Part shown: positions 14,421-22,159 of the stretch, in pieces | Layout of the letters: each line of letters begins with the position of its first letter | Numbering within the stretch: the stretch's first letter is position 1 | Assembly: GCA_937968015.1 (NCBI GenBank) | Contig: CALBSO010000147.1 | Location: 1-26,238 of the forward strand | Source: an uncultured Thermomicrobia bacterium | GTDB lineage: Bacteria; Chloroflexota; Chloroflexia; Thermomicrobiales; JALYUS01 | Direction of reading: 5' to 3' | Length of the DNA stretch: 26,238 nucleotides | Made by a program: the position numbers and the translations under genes | The notes under the pieces: generated by a model | What the model was told of the DNA's origin: nothing | Seen by the model: only the letters and a program-made list of their open reading frames with translations | The model's database searches: none

Positions 14421-15535
14421 AGATTTTCGGTAAATAGGGAGCGCAATCGGGCGATCCGATCCGGGTGCGATACGACATCGGTGCTGTCTACCCATTGGTC
14501 AATGCCACCGGTGTATGACGCGAGATCGCGCAGCATATCGTCCGTGGTGGACGCACGGATCGCGTCGGCGAACCGTTCCGCATGAATGACGGTGAAGGGG
14601 CGACCCTCCCCCTCCTTGAATGGGCGACCGTGGTAATGGCCGGTGCGCGGGTCGAGCGGCGCGGTAATGGCGAGGGCGTTATGCATCCGCGCGACGGTTT
14701 CGTAGGCGACGCCGAGCGGCGGTTCGCGCTCCTGCCACGTCGCCGCGTGGAGCGCATCGTGCAGAATCGGCATAAGGGCGGGGCCGCAGGAGAGGCGGGA
14801 AAACGCCGTGCCGAGCCACTTGCTGTAGGGCGCATATTGCCGCTCCATGAGGAAGCAGAGCCGCATGATCTCCCGCACCAGCTGCGCCGCGACGACCGCC
14901 GACCCCAGTTCATCCCCGACTTCGCCGCACCGCCCAACGAACGCCTCCTCCTGTGAGATGCGCTGCCATTGGGCCGCGAGGAGCGCCCGCCAGACTTCGT
15001 CCGGGTAGTACGCGAGCCGCTGTCGAGCCGCCGTCAGCGCGCCGAACCCGTCGTGGAAGACCGTGCCGCCTGTCATTTCGAGCAATGTCTGCTGCGGGCA
15101 GGCAAGCCAATCCACCGCCGTTATCTCTCCTGTCGGGTCGAAGCCGAGTCGCCGGACGAAGAAGCGCGGTAGCGATACGATGACGACTTGATGGTTGACC
15201 GGCCCGGAGTCAATCGCTTCAAGGAGCAGACTGCCGTGCGCGGCGCGCACGAAGTTTGTCGGGTAGCCCCGGAAGATGAGAGGCAATCGCTCCCGTAGCA
15301 TCTCATCAACCGCATCTCGGTAATTGTTCGCGTTGGCGTCGGGCAGGAAGAGCCAGCAGCGCGGCCCCCAGCCGTGATCGGTGGAGCGCGGCGTGTCGTA
15401 GCCGAGTACGTCCGAACCGGGGCCGATCAGCGCGGCGGCATAGACGAGCCCCGGAAACGCCGCGTCAAGGATCGGGCGCACCGCCTCGCGATAATACGCC
15501 TCACTCAGTTGTAGGCCAGGGATGAATTCGGGCAA
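14384..15535 (-). CDS. DUF4037 protein (nucleotidyltransferase-like)
   Basis: This 383-residue protein opens with the characteristic DUF4037 segment: FIPGLQLSEAYYREAVRPIL, AAALIGPGSDVLGYDT, RSTDHGWGPR. The G-P-G-S and S-T-D-H region resembles a nucleotidyltransferase active site, but no activity is established. The C-terminal half is helical (about residues 170-370). The last 12 or so residues (LPLPVSGRGLGG) are encoded by the palindromic repeat and are not part of the conserved domain. The start is TTG at 15535, with CAGGAA at 8 bases, 5 bases after the acetyltransferase stop, so the two genes are coupled. It is the last gene of the minus-strand run. Confidence 0.78.
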   Translation of the reverse strand: MPEFIPGLQLSEAYYREAVRPILDAAFPGLVYAAALIGPGSDVLGYDTPRSTDHGWGPRCWLFLPDANANNYRDAVDEMLRERLPLIFRGYPTNFVRAAHGSLLLEAIDSGPVNHQVVIVSLPRFFVRRLGFDPTGEITAVDWLACPQQTLLEMTGGTVFHDGFGALTAARQRLAYYPDEVWRALLAAQWQRISQEEAFVGRCGEVGDELGSAVVAAQLVREIMRLCFLMERQYAPYSKWLGTAFSRLSCGPALMPILHDALHAATWQEREPPLGVAYETVARMHNALAITAPLDPRTGHYHGRPFKEGEGRPFTVIHAERFADAIRASTTDDMLRDLASYTGGIDQWVDSTDVVSHPDRIARLRSLFTENLPLPVSGRGLGG

Positions 15536-15540
15536 TCTTC

Positions 15541-16122
15541 CTATTCCTGCTGCTCCCAGTCCACTTTCTCCAGCGCATACTCGACATCGTCCCCATCCCA
15601 GAGGTCATCGGCGGGAAGGCTGTGAGCCACCAAATCCGCGGCAGTCATGCGGAATGTCCGCACCAGCCTCAAGCCCGCCTTCTCCATCACCCGGCGCGAG
15701 CCGACGTTGTCCTGGTAGGTCGTGGCAAATACGCGCCGCACGCCCAGTTCGGTGAAGCCCTTGCGGATTAGCGCGCGCGATCCCTCGGTGGCGTACCCCT
15801 TGCCCCACGCTGTTTTGCGTAGCCGGTAGCCGAGTTCGACGTCATGGGGGCTGCTGTCTTTTGGTGGCCGGAAGTGGAACCACCCCAGAAATTCCCCGCT
15901 GGATTTTTCGATGGCCGCCCAGAAGCCAAACCCTGCGAAACGTTCGTAATAGCGGAGGTACGTGGGCAAAAAGTCATTCTGGATTACCTCGCGGGGTGTG
16001 GGCGGGCCGCCGGTGATGAAGCGCATGACGTCGGGGTCGCTGTCGAGCGCGACCAAGTTGTCCACGTCGTCCTCGGTGAAGCGGCGCAGCAGCAAGCGTT
16101 CGGTTTCCAGGAAGATCTGCAT
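15541..16122 (-). CDS. GNAT N-acetyltransferase (RimJ/RimL type)
   Basis: This 193-residue protein begins with IFLETERLLLRRFTEDD, the usual RimJ/RimL opening. The acetyl-CoA binding segment is WGKGYATEGSRALI, followed by VFATTYQDNVGSRRVMEKAGL. The family acetylates N-termini, amino groups of antibiotics or small amines; the substrate here is unknown. I chose the ATG at 16120-16122, behind AGGAGGG; the upstream ATG would add 13 non-conserved residues. It lies 81 bases after the M48 stop, where a weak TTGCGG-N18-TATGCT promoter can be drawn, and directly before the DUF4037 gene. Confidence 0.87.
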   Translation of the reverse strand: MQIFLETERLLLRRFTEDDVDNLVALDSDPDVMRFITGGPPTPREVIQNDFLPTYLRYYERFAGFGFWAAIEKSSGEFLGWFHFRPPKDSSPHDVELGYRLRKTAWGKGYATEGSRALIRKGFTELGVRRVFATTYQDNVGSRRVMEKAGLRLVRTFRMTAADLVAHSLPADDLWDGDDVEYALEKVDWEQQE

Positions 16123-16203
16123 CCCCTCCCTCCTTTCCCCGACGATACACACGGGCAGCATAGCCGATCGCTGATAATGGCCGCAATTTGCTGCGGAGGG
16201 TTT

Positions 16204-17334
16204 TCAGCAAGGACCAACGGTTTCGCCCCATCGGATGCGCTCTGCAAGGGACGGATGGCTGTAGAAGAGGAGAACGACCCAGCGGGGCGGCTCGATCTCC
16301 GCGAGGTTCTGGTTCGCCAGCCGCTGCATGGCGGTGACGAAGGCGGGCGCGTTCCCCGTCAGTGTGAGGGCGTAGGCGTCGGCGGCGCGTTCGCGGGCGC
16401 GGCTGTAGGCGTTCGTCAGCGGCATCGTCACCAGCCCGAAGCCGGAGAGGATGAGCGCGAGGAGGGGGAAAGCCGCGACATCGCCGATCGAATGATAGCC
16501 AAAAGCACCCACGCACGCATGCAGGAGCAGGTTCGCGATGAGTAGCCCGACCAGCGTCGCGGCGGTATCGAAGGCCATGCCACGCCAGATGTCGCCATGT
16601 ACATGGTGGCCGAGTTCGTGCGCCATCACGACCTCGATTTCCTCCGGCGTGTAGTTGGCGATCAACGTATCGCCGAGGACAATGCGGCGTGTGCCGCCGA
16701 TCCCGGTGACGAAGGCATTGGCGGTGCTCGTGCGGCGGCTAAAATCCATCGTGAAGACGCCGCGCACGCGCGTTCCGGCCCGCTCCGCGAGGTGCAGCAT
16801 GCGCTCCCGGAGTGTCAGGTCCCCGATTGGCGTGAACGTATTGAAGAGCGGCATGATCAGCACCGGCGCGAGGTTCGAGAGGACGACGCTAAAGAGGAGA
16901 TAGACCGCGCCGCCCGCCAGCCACCACCAATTCGGCAGCCGCCGCAGGCCCCAATAGAGCAACTCGATCATCCCCAGGCCGAGCGCGCCGCCGATTGCTG
17001 AGCCTTTCGCGAGGTCCGCCAGCCAACTCGCGAACGATTGGTGCGACAGCCCGTATTTCCGGGGCAGATGCCAGCCGCTCAAGACCCCGAGCGGGAATGT
17101 CACAATCTCGGCCACCACCCCAAAGATCACGATATAGACGAGCACGACGAGCCATTGGTTCGTCGTTCGCCGCTCAATTGCCGTCCGCACCCCCTTCGAC
17201 AGTGGGGTGACGACGAGGAGCGCCAACACGACGAACGTCGCTGCCGCCCGCGCAAAATAGAGCCGCCGCCGAATCCCGGCGTATTCCTTCGCCCGCGCCT
17301 GTCGCTTCGCACTCATCTCTGTCGAAACCGCCAT
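16204..17334 (-). CDS. M48 family integral membrane zinc protease (Ste24/CAAX-protease-like)
   Basis: This 376-residue membrane protease has the zinc motif HELGH (His239, His243) and the third ligand Glu315 in SRARERAADAYAL. At least five hydrophobic segments surround it: about residues 27-45, 60-85, 110-130, 138-163 and 255-285, with another near 287-307. GIGGTRRIVLGDTLI and SHPSLAERI are typical of the Ste24-like branch. In bacteria such enzymes degrade or process membrane proteins. The ATG at 17332-17334 has GAGAGG at 7 bases and begins 11 bases after the AhpD-like gene, so they are probably co-transcribed. Confidence 0.9.
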   Translation of the reverse strand: MAVSTEMSAKRQARAKEYAGIRRRLYFARAAATFVVLALLVVTPLSKGVRTAIERRTTNQWLVVLVYIVIFGVVAEIVTFPLGVLSGWHLPRKYGLSHQSFASWLADLAKGSAIGGALGLGMIELLYWGLRRLPNWWWLAGGAVYLLFSVVLSNLAPVLIMPLFNTFTPIGDLTLRERMLHLAERAGTRVRGVFTMDFSRRTSTANAFVTGIGGTRRIVLGDTLIANYTPEEIEVVMAHELGHHVHGDIWRGMAFDTAATLVGLLIANLLLHACVGAFGYHSIGDVAAFPLLALILSGFGLVTMPLTNAYSRARERAADAYALTLTGNAPAFVTAMQRLANQNLAEIEPPRWVVLLFYSHPSLAERIRWGETVGPC

Positions 17335-17345
17335 ACGAAAACCTC

Positions 17346-17957
17346 TCAATCCCTCGGTCGCTCCAAGGCGGGGCCACCCTCGGCGGCGGCGCGGGTGACG
17401 GGGTCGAGTTGGAGGCCGAGGCCGTCCGCGAGGCGCGTCAGGTAGTTGAAGATGCCGACGATGTGCGCCACTTCCAGGCAGGCACGGTCATCGAAGCCGA
17501 GCGCGCGCAGGGGCTGCCAATCCTCCTCGACCATCCGCGTCGGTGTCGCGCTCATCTTTTCCGCGACGGTGCAGAGGGCGTACTGGCGGTCGGTCAGGTG
17601 CGACAGGTCGCGCCACCGCCGCTGCTTGATCGCCTCGACCAATGCCGGGTCACCCTCCTCGACACGCAGAAACTCCGCGTGGGAGGATGTTCAGTAGTAG
17701 CAATCCTGCGCGGCGGCCGCGACACCCGCGACCATCTCCCGCTCTTGCCGCGTCAGTGCGCCGGGTGCGAACATGATCTGCGCAAAGAGCGCGGAGAACT
17801 TCGGCCCGATTTCCGGGTGCGCCTGCGTCAGGCGGGACATCGGCGCGAGGAAGCCGAAGTCGTACGGATGTCGGGGCGCATCGGGTGGTATCCGCGCGCG
17901 AATCTGCTCCTCCGTCGCCAGTGTGACCCATGCCTCTTTCGCTCTCTGCGTTGTCAT
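17346..17957 (-). CDS. AhpD-like peroxidase, predicted selenoprotein (CxxU), in-frame UGA
   Basis: The gene reads as one 203-residue carboxymuconolactone-decarboxylase/AhpD-fold protein of the peroxidase-related type, interrupted by a single in-frame TGA at 17691-17693 (codon 89). Cys86-Tyr-Tyr-UGA-Thr-Ser-Ser-His93 matches the CxxCxxxH redox motif, with UGA exactly at the second Cys; homologues have DCYYC here. Downstream, the same frame continues with conserved AhpD sequence (LTDRQYALCTVAEKM, GFDDRACLEVAHIVGIFNYLTRLADGLG). A hairpin begins one base after the UGA. Selenocysteine insertion is the best explanation; a nonsense mutation is the alternative. Neighbouring genes use TGA as a normal stop, so the code is not reassigned. 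ATG 17957 has AGGAG at 5 bases. M48 follows 11 bases later. Confidence 0.8.
17651..17689 (-). promoter_or_regulatory. candidate bacterial SECIS hairpin
   Basis: Just after the UGA, minus-strand CAUCCUCC (17689-17682) pairs with GGAGGGUG (17658-17651), eight pairs with one G-U. CACGC (17681-17677) pairs with GCGUG (17667-17663). A 4-base UCGA bulge separates the stems on the 3' side. The 9-base apical loop starts with GG and contains GU, as bacterial SECIS elements usually do. The loop begins 14-16 bases after the UGA, at the short end of the reported range. Confidence 0.6.
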
Positions 17958-17990
17958 ATCCACTCCTTTCGTCGCCGGTTTGTGCCCTGT

Positions 17991-18533
17991 TTATGCGGGT
18001 GTATCGCGCATCATCCGAATCCGCTCATTGATGAAGGGGGAGAAGTGACCTTTGTAGCGTTCTTGTAACTCGGCTCGCAGCCAGTCGTTTCCGGTGATGC
18101 GATGACGACAGAGCGGGGAACCGCACCGACATTGGCACTCCATTGTCCATGACGGCGTGACAGTAAACAGTGCGTAATCTATCGTCAATTCCTCGTCCCG
18201 CGCGATCCCCCGCCGTGCCACGATGGTGATTGCGTCAGCCATCCAGAGGTTCGGGTCACAGGAGTGGTTGTCGAAACCGTACGGGTCATCGAGATTAAAC
18301 AGCAGGTTGACGCCCTCGCCGATGGCGGCGGAGTTGTATCGTTTCTCACTGGCCGCGATGGAATCCAGTTCTTCGTTGGTGATCCGCACGCCGCCCCAGA
18401 TTTCCACGATCTCGCCCGCACGGATGGTCTCGTGCGCGAACGTGCCACGCCCGGCGATGAATGACGGGCGCACCTCGATGCGCGGATCAACCCAGGACCA
18501 TGGGATCGGCTGTCTCGTTTCGCGCTCCGTCAT
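17991..18533 (-). CDS. SET-domain protein (putative lysine methyltransferase)
   Basis: This 180-residue protein has a SET domain with the catalytic/SAM signature DNHSCDPN (residues 88-95) and the EELTIDY motif ending in Tyr120. An N-terminal SFIAGRGTFAHETIRAGE is typical of SET, and a Cys-rich post-SET segment follows (C133, C135, C137, C142). It should transfer methyl groups from SAM to protein lysines, although targets of bacterial SET proteins are mostly unknown. I chose the ATG at 18531-18533, which overlaps the stop of the upstream M24 gene (ATGA). The longer frame lies inside that gene. It precedes the AhpD-like gene by 33 bases. Confidence 0.85.
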   Translation of the reverse strand: MTERETRQPIPWSWVDPRIEVRPSFIAGRGTFAHETIRAGEIVEIWGGVRITNEELDSIAASEKRYNSAAIGEGVNLLFNLDDPYGFDNHSCDPNLWMADAITIVARRGIARDEELTIDYALFTVTPSWTMECQCRCGSPLCRHRITGNDWLRAELQERYKGHFSPFINERIRMMRDTPA

Positions 18534-19915
18534 TTCGCCACCCGCATCGCCCGGTGCGGCGAGAGCCAGAATGGGGGCAAATACGCGGGGATATTCGAGA
18601 AGGGGAGCACCTCCGGCTTGAGATGGATACCGAGTACGTCTTGCATGAATGTCCGCCGTCGCTCGATGCGTTCCCACGCCTCCGGGTATTTCGCCGCGAA
18701 CGCCGCGCGGAGTGGTTCGTCCGCGAGGGCGATGCCGTCCTCAATGTTCGTCGTGAAGTGGGGCGAATGGGTCGCCGGGATCACGTCTACTTGGAGGGCC
18801 ATACCGGAGCGGAGTTGCTGGCGTGAGTCGCGGAAGATCGGTGAGTTCAGCCATTCATCGAGATGGATCAAATGGCCGGGGTTGAGGCCGACGCCGAAAA
18901 AGGGGTCGCCGAGATGCCGATCAATGATCGCGAACAAGTCGCCGCCCGTTACGCCGATACCGACTGCCTCATACCATTCGACGACCGCGCGGAAATAGGG
19001 CGCGACGAGTTTTTCTCCATAATCGTGGATGCCGTTCGGCAGGTCGCTCGCGTCCCGCACGAGGAATCCGGCGCGGGCATTGAGCGCCCCCCAGAGGCCG
19101 AGGGCGACCGTCACCGGGTCACCCTCGGCCAGCACGCGGCTGGACGGACTGGGCAGCCCGGCGACTGCCCGCGCACCCGCTGAACACATCGGGTGGCAGG
19201 CGAGCGGGAAGCCGTTGAGGCCCATCAGGCGCACGGCGTCATACTCGGTCATGCCCGGTTGCACATGAAACAAAACGTTCTTGACCGCCTCGGAACTGAG
19301 CGTTGCGGCGTACTCGAAGCGCGCGAGTTGGTCCGGATCATTGATCGCGCGGAGGCCGTGGGCCGGGTCCATGAAGAGCGCGGTCGCGTTCAAGACGGTG
19401 CAGCGCCTCTCGCGCAATGTGTCCACGAGATAGGCGGGCGCTTCGATCCACGCGGCGGGCGTTGCCGTCTCGACCGACGTGAAATACTTCCACCCCGCGA
19501 TGCCGACCTTGGATCCCTGGACGATTCCCGCCTCGCGAAGAATCGTCGCGAGTGGTTTGCTCGCGCCGCGCGGCTGCCCCAGCAGGCTGAAACTCTGGTA
19601 GAGCACGCGCTCCATGGGCACAGGGCTGAGGGCGGCGTACGCCACCCCTTCATTGCCGACAAGCAGGGTCGGCGCGCGGCCCGGCGCGAGAATGAGCAAC
19701 GCCTCCTCGAAGCGCGGGTCATATCCCGTCAGATAGGTGATATTCGCGAAGTGCTCGCGGTCGCCGTAGACGAGCAGCGCGTCGTAGCCGGAGTACGCGG
19801 CCCGCTCGCGCGTCTCGCGCAGCCGCGCCTCATACGTGGCGATGGGAATCTCCGGCTCCATGTGCGGCGGGCCGAAGTCCGGGAGAACGATTTCAGCAAG
19901 TTCAACCTGCGGCAC
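18530..19915 (-). CDS. M24 (pita-bread) family protein, second copy, altered metal site
   Basis: This 461-residue protein has an N-terminal creatinase-like domain (about residues 30-215) and a C-terminal M24 domain. As in the 2295-3446 protein, the two metal-binding Asp positions are lost: the region reads VALGLWGALNARAG. A His (NPGHLIHLDEW) and the last Glu (NIEDG) remain, and the first Glu position is Asp (QVDVIP). Standard Xaa-Pro hydrolysis is therefore doubtful. The start is GTG at 19913-19915, behind AAGGAG at 9 bases. Upstream in-frame codons run into the heptamer repeat. It is the first gene of the six-gene run and overlaps the SET gene by 4 bases. Confidence 0.8.
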   Translation of the reverse strand: MPQVELAEIVLPDFGPPHMEPEIPIATYEARLRETRERAAYSGYDALLVYGDREHFANITYLTGYDPRFEEALLILAPGRAPTLLVGNEGVAYAALSPVPMERVLYQSFSLLGQPRGASKPLATILREAGIVQGSKVGIAGWKYFTSVETATPAAWIEAPAYLVDTLRERRCTVLNATALFMDPAHGLRAINDPDQLARFEYAATLSSEAVKNVLFHVQPGMTEYDAVRLMGLNGFPLACHPMCSAGARAVAGLPSPSSRVLAEGDPVTVALGLWGALNARAGFLVRDASDLPNGIHDYGEKLVAPYFRAVVEWYEAVGIGVTGGDLFAIIDRHLGDPFFGVGLNPGHLIHLDEWLNSPIFRDSRQQLRSGMALQVDVIPATHSPHFTTNIEDGIALADEPLRAAFAAKYPEAWERIERRRTFMQDVLGIHLKPEVLPFSNIPAYLPPFWLSPHRAMRVAK

Positions 19916-19962
19916 GGCGTGTGGCTCCTTCCTGCGGATGCGAATCGGTATCGTGGAACGAT

Positions 19963-19990
19963 AACCGAGCAATGAACAACGAGCAACGAG
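19963..19990 (-). repeat. heptamer tandem array (CTCGTTG type)
   Basis: On the minus strand the units are CTCGTTG, CTCGTTG, TTCATTG, CTCGGTT (19990 down to 19963). They lie in the divergent region between the second M24 gene and the SnoaL-like gene, about 50 bases upstream of the M24 start. Confidence 0.75.
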
Positions 19991-20085
19991 CGATGATAAC
20001 GGGAGCGTCCGCTTGCGCGTCATCGGGAAAGCGGTGATGCTTTCTGACCAGGGGAACGCCGACAGTCAGCAAGAAAGGAGCGCCG

Positions 20086-20457
20086 ATGCCCGCCGATGAA
20101 ATGACACCCGAAGAGACGCTTGCCGCGTTCAGCCATGCCTTTCGCCATATGGATCTCGACACGATGATGGCGCATATAGCGGAGGACGTGACCGGTTTCT
20201 GGCCCGCCTACGCGTGCCTCAGCCGGCTCGATAAGGCCGGTATCCGCGAGCAGTTTGCTATCACGATTGCGGCCGTCCGCGCGGCGGGCGGCGCCGAGGT
20301 CGTCCGCACGCAGTCCGACATGCTGACGCAGCGGTTCGGCGATGTCGCGATTGTGACGTTCCACCTTCAGGACGAGCCGTTCGGTAGGCGCACCTTCGTC
20401 CTCCACTGGCGCTGGGATCGCTGGCTGATCGTCCACATCCACGGTTCGAGCGCGTGA
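20086..20457 (+). CDS. SnoaL-like / NTF2-fold protein
   Basis: This 123-residue protein looks like a SnoaL/DUF4440-type cone-shaped NTF2 fold. It has an N-terminal helix pair (TPEETLAAFSHAFRHMDLDTMMAHIAEDV), a middle helical stretch, then strands DVAIVTFHLQDE and TFVLHWRWDRWLIVHIHGS ending in the usual H-x-H-x-S. Such proteins are isomerases, dehydratases or simple binders; no catalytic set can be assigned. The ATG has AAAGGAG at 5 bases. It is divergent from the second M24 gene and its stop overlaps the extended frame of the following gene. Confidence 0.75.
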   Translation: MPADEMTPEETLAAFSHAFRHMDLDTMMAHIAEDVTGFWPAYACLSRLDKAGIREQFAITIAAVRAAGGAEVVRTQSDMLTQRFGDVAIVTFHLQDEPFGRRTFVLHWRWDRWLIVHIHGSSA

Positions 20458-20513
20458 TAGAATCGCGGTATCGGGACGCATACCGCACGGTACGAATGAG
20501 GAGCGCAGGAACG

Positions 20514-21116
20514 ATGGCCGCACCGACATTGCATCGCACTTTCACCGCAGCAGAATACGAACGCATGGTGGAGACGGGCATTCTATCCGAAGACGAACGT
20601 GTTGAACTGCTCGGCGGGGAGATTAACGCAATGAGTCCGATCGGCGTCCATCATGCCTACGCGGTACGAACGCTGACGAATCTGCTCGTCAAACAGATTG
20701 GACATGCCGCGATCATTGACGTGCAGAATCCGATCCGATTGGACGACAACAGCATGCCTCTCCCGGATATCGCCGTCTTGTGCTCGCGGGACTACTCGTC
20801 TGTGCTGCCCACGCCTGCCGATGTCCTGCTGCTGATCGAAGTTGCGGATTCATCCCGCGAATACGACCGTGGGATGAAGTTTCCGCGCTATGCGGCGGCA
20901 GGTATCGCTGAGGCATGGCTCGTAGACCTCGCCGCCGGGGTCGTGGAGCGGCACAGTGAACCGCGCGACGGTTTCTACCGCCAAATCACCATCGCCCGCT
21001 CCAGTGACACGCTCGCCTCAACCGTTCTCACGGAACTGACGATCCCGGTGGATACCGTGCTTGGTATCGGCGATACCATCATAGCGGCGTCGAACAATCC
21101 ACGGAGAGGAACGTGA
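20514..21116 (+). CDS. Uma2 (DUF820) family PD-(D/E)XK nuclease-like protein
   Basis: This 200-residue protein has the usual Uma2 landmarks: TAAEYERMVETGILSEDERVELLGGEI near the N-terminus, then PLPDIAVL with the motif Asp, LLLIEVADSSREYDRG with the acidic strand, and MKFPRYAAAGIAEAWLVDL with the Lys and final D. The family has a restriction-endonuclease-like fold, but its cellular role is unresolved; copies are often numerous and mobile in Chloroflexi and Cyanobacteria. I chose the ATG at 20514, downstream of GAGGAG and AGGA. An upstream GTG/ATG frame overlaps the SnoaL-like stop. An orphan ribbon-helix-helix gene is found just downstream in the opposite direction. Confidence 0.87.
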   Translation: MAAPTLHRTFTAAEYERMVETGILSEDERVELLGGEINAMSPIGVHHAYAVRTLTNLLVKQIGHAAIIDVQNPIRLDDNSMPLPDIAVLCSRDYSSVLPTPADVLLLIEVADSSREYDRGMKFPRYAAAGIAEAWLVDLAAGVVERHSEPRDGFYRQITIARSSDTLASTVLTELTIPVDTVLGIGDTIIAASNNPRRGT

Positions 21117-21205
21117 TGAAACTCAGCGGCGGGTTCCTCCTGCATACATGCATCCCGCGAGACGCTACGCCGTTCGGTCTTCGCCTGGCGGCGGTGGCGG
21201 ACTGA
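21116..21205 (+). CDS. possible 29-residue ORF or gene remnant after Uma2
   Basis: An ATG overlaps the Uma2 stop (TGATG) and has GGAGAGGA at about 5 bases, a good translation start. The frame runs only 29 codons to TGA and crosses the 3' end of the opposite-strand ribbon-helix-helix gene. It may be the stub of a truncated downstream gene or a chance ORF. No similarity is recognised. Confidence 0.2.
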   Translation: MKLSGGFLLHTCIPRDATPFGLRLAAVAD

Positions 21206-21392
21206 TCAGTTTGCGTTCGCAGAGCCACGCGGAGACGATTGTCCGCATCATTTCTGAACGAGAGACGTGCGCGGCTTCCGCCTGCGCGTCGAGCGCGTCA
21301 ATCCATTCGCGCGGCATCTGACACATGACATTGAGGAGCGGCACGCCATACCGGGACCGACGACCAGGACCCCGACTCGCCTCTTCTTCCAT
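21165..21392 (-). CDS. ribbon-helix-helix (CopG/Arc-like) protein
   Basis: This 75-residue protein contains one ribbon-helix-helix segment at about residues 18-57: a strand (VPLLNVMCQMP), helix 1 (REWIDALDAQAEAAH), turn VSRSE, helix 2 (MMRTIVSAWLCER). Flanks are basic at the N-terminus and Pro-rich at the C-terminus. It is likely a DNA-binding regulator or an orphan antitoxin. No toxin gene adjoins it, though it is convergent with the Uma2 gene. The start has only a weak G-rich binding site. Predicted by pattern only. Confidence 0.6.
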   Translation of the reverse strand: MEEEASRGPGRRSRYGVPLLNVMCQMPREWIDALDAQAEAAHVSRSEMMRTIVSAWLCERKLISPPPPPGEDRTA

Positions 21393-21628
21393 CGCGACCC
21401 CCGTTTACCCCAGTTGTCCCTATCCCTTTATCCAACGGATAACTTGAACGACGGTTGCATCTTGTAGAGAAGATTGTTCGGTTCATCTGACTTAAACGTC
21501 GGTACCCACCGGAATCTGAATCGCTACCGCACGGGGAGCCCTCGATCTTCGCATGCACCTTGCCGAAACCGGCAACGCGGCGTACGCTCGTATGCGGGTG
21601 CGAACGACACAACGAAAAGGACGGGGTG

Positions 21629-22159
21629 ATGGCAGGGGATAAGCCCAACCACGGATACGACGCGCTTCCCATGCACTTCGGCATGAATCTCGCCAGCGCG
21701 ATTGGCGGCGAGGAGTTCATGGGCATCACGCTCACCGCCATCGTCATTGACGGCGAGTACGCCTTCTTCGACGCGGGCGCGCTCCATGGCCGCTCGCAAG
21801 CGCAGCAGGGCATCCAATTCTCCCGCGATACGGCAGACGTGCCGGATGGCCAGCGCGTCGCAATGGTCTTCCTCGGCGTGCGTGACAAGGAGCCGGAAAG
21901 CGCCCGTTACGAGGGGATGATCGCTTGCGCGCTCCTCATTGATCGGGCGGCGGGTATCGGGTGGCGCGACCTGACGCAGGAGGCGATGGCGATGCGCCGC
22001 GTCCTCGACGGCACGGTACAGCTCGATGGTCTGACGGCGGGTGAGCGCAGCGCCCTCCAGCGCGCCCTCGAAGAACCGCTCGGCGGCGCGCTCTGGCGGA
22101 ACACCGAGGAGGAGCGAAAGGTGGCCGTGCGTGGCACAACTCAGGAGGCATCCGCATGA
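21629..22159 (+). CDS. conserved-looking hypothetical protein
   Basis: This 176-residue protein is not recognised. It is soluble, mixed alpha/beta, acidic, with no signal peptide, membrane segment or cysteine cluster. The segment GITLTAIVIDGEYAFFDAGALHGRS looks like a beta-rich core, and the C-terminal half is helical. The ATG at 21629 has AAAAGGA at about 7 bases; a longer frame starts at 21560 without such a site. Its stop overlaps the methyltransferase start (ATGA), so the two are co-translated and probably function together. Confidence 0.7.
   Translation: MAGDKPNHGYDALPMHFGMNLASAIGGEEFMGITLTAIVIDGEYAFFDAGALHGRSQAQQGIQFSRDTADVPDGQRVAMVFLGVRDKEPESARYEGMIACALLIDRAAGIGWRDLTQEAMAMRRVLDGTVQLDGLTAGERSALQRALEEPLGGALWRNTEEERKVAVRGTTQEASA

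Noticed and set aside
13278..14495. 405-residue minus-strand open frame opposite the PhyH-like gene
   Set aside because: Arg/His/Asp-rich shadow. The plus strand has the full Fe(II)/2-oxoglutarate motif set and a ribosome binding site.
17346..17963. Reading the AhpD-like region as two separate genes or a simple pseudogene
   Set aside because: There is no ribosome binding site before the second half, the frame is unbroken apart from the UGA, and the UGA is exactly at a redox Cys with a hairpin following. A nonsense mutation cannot be fully excluded.
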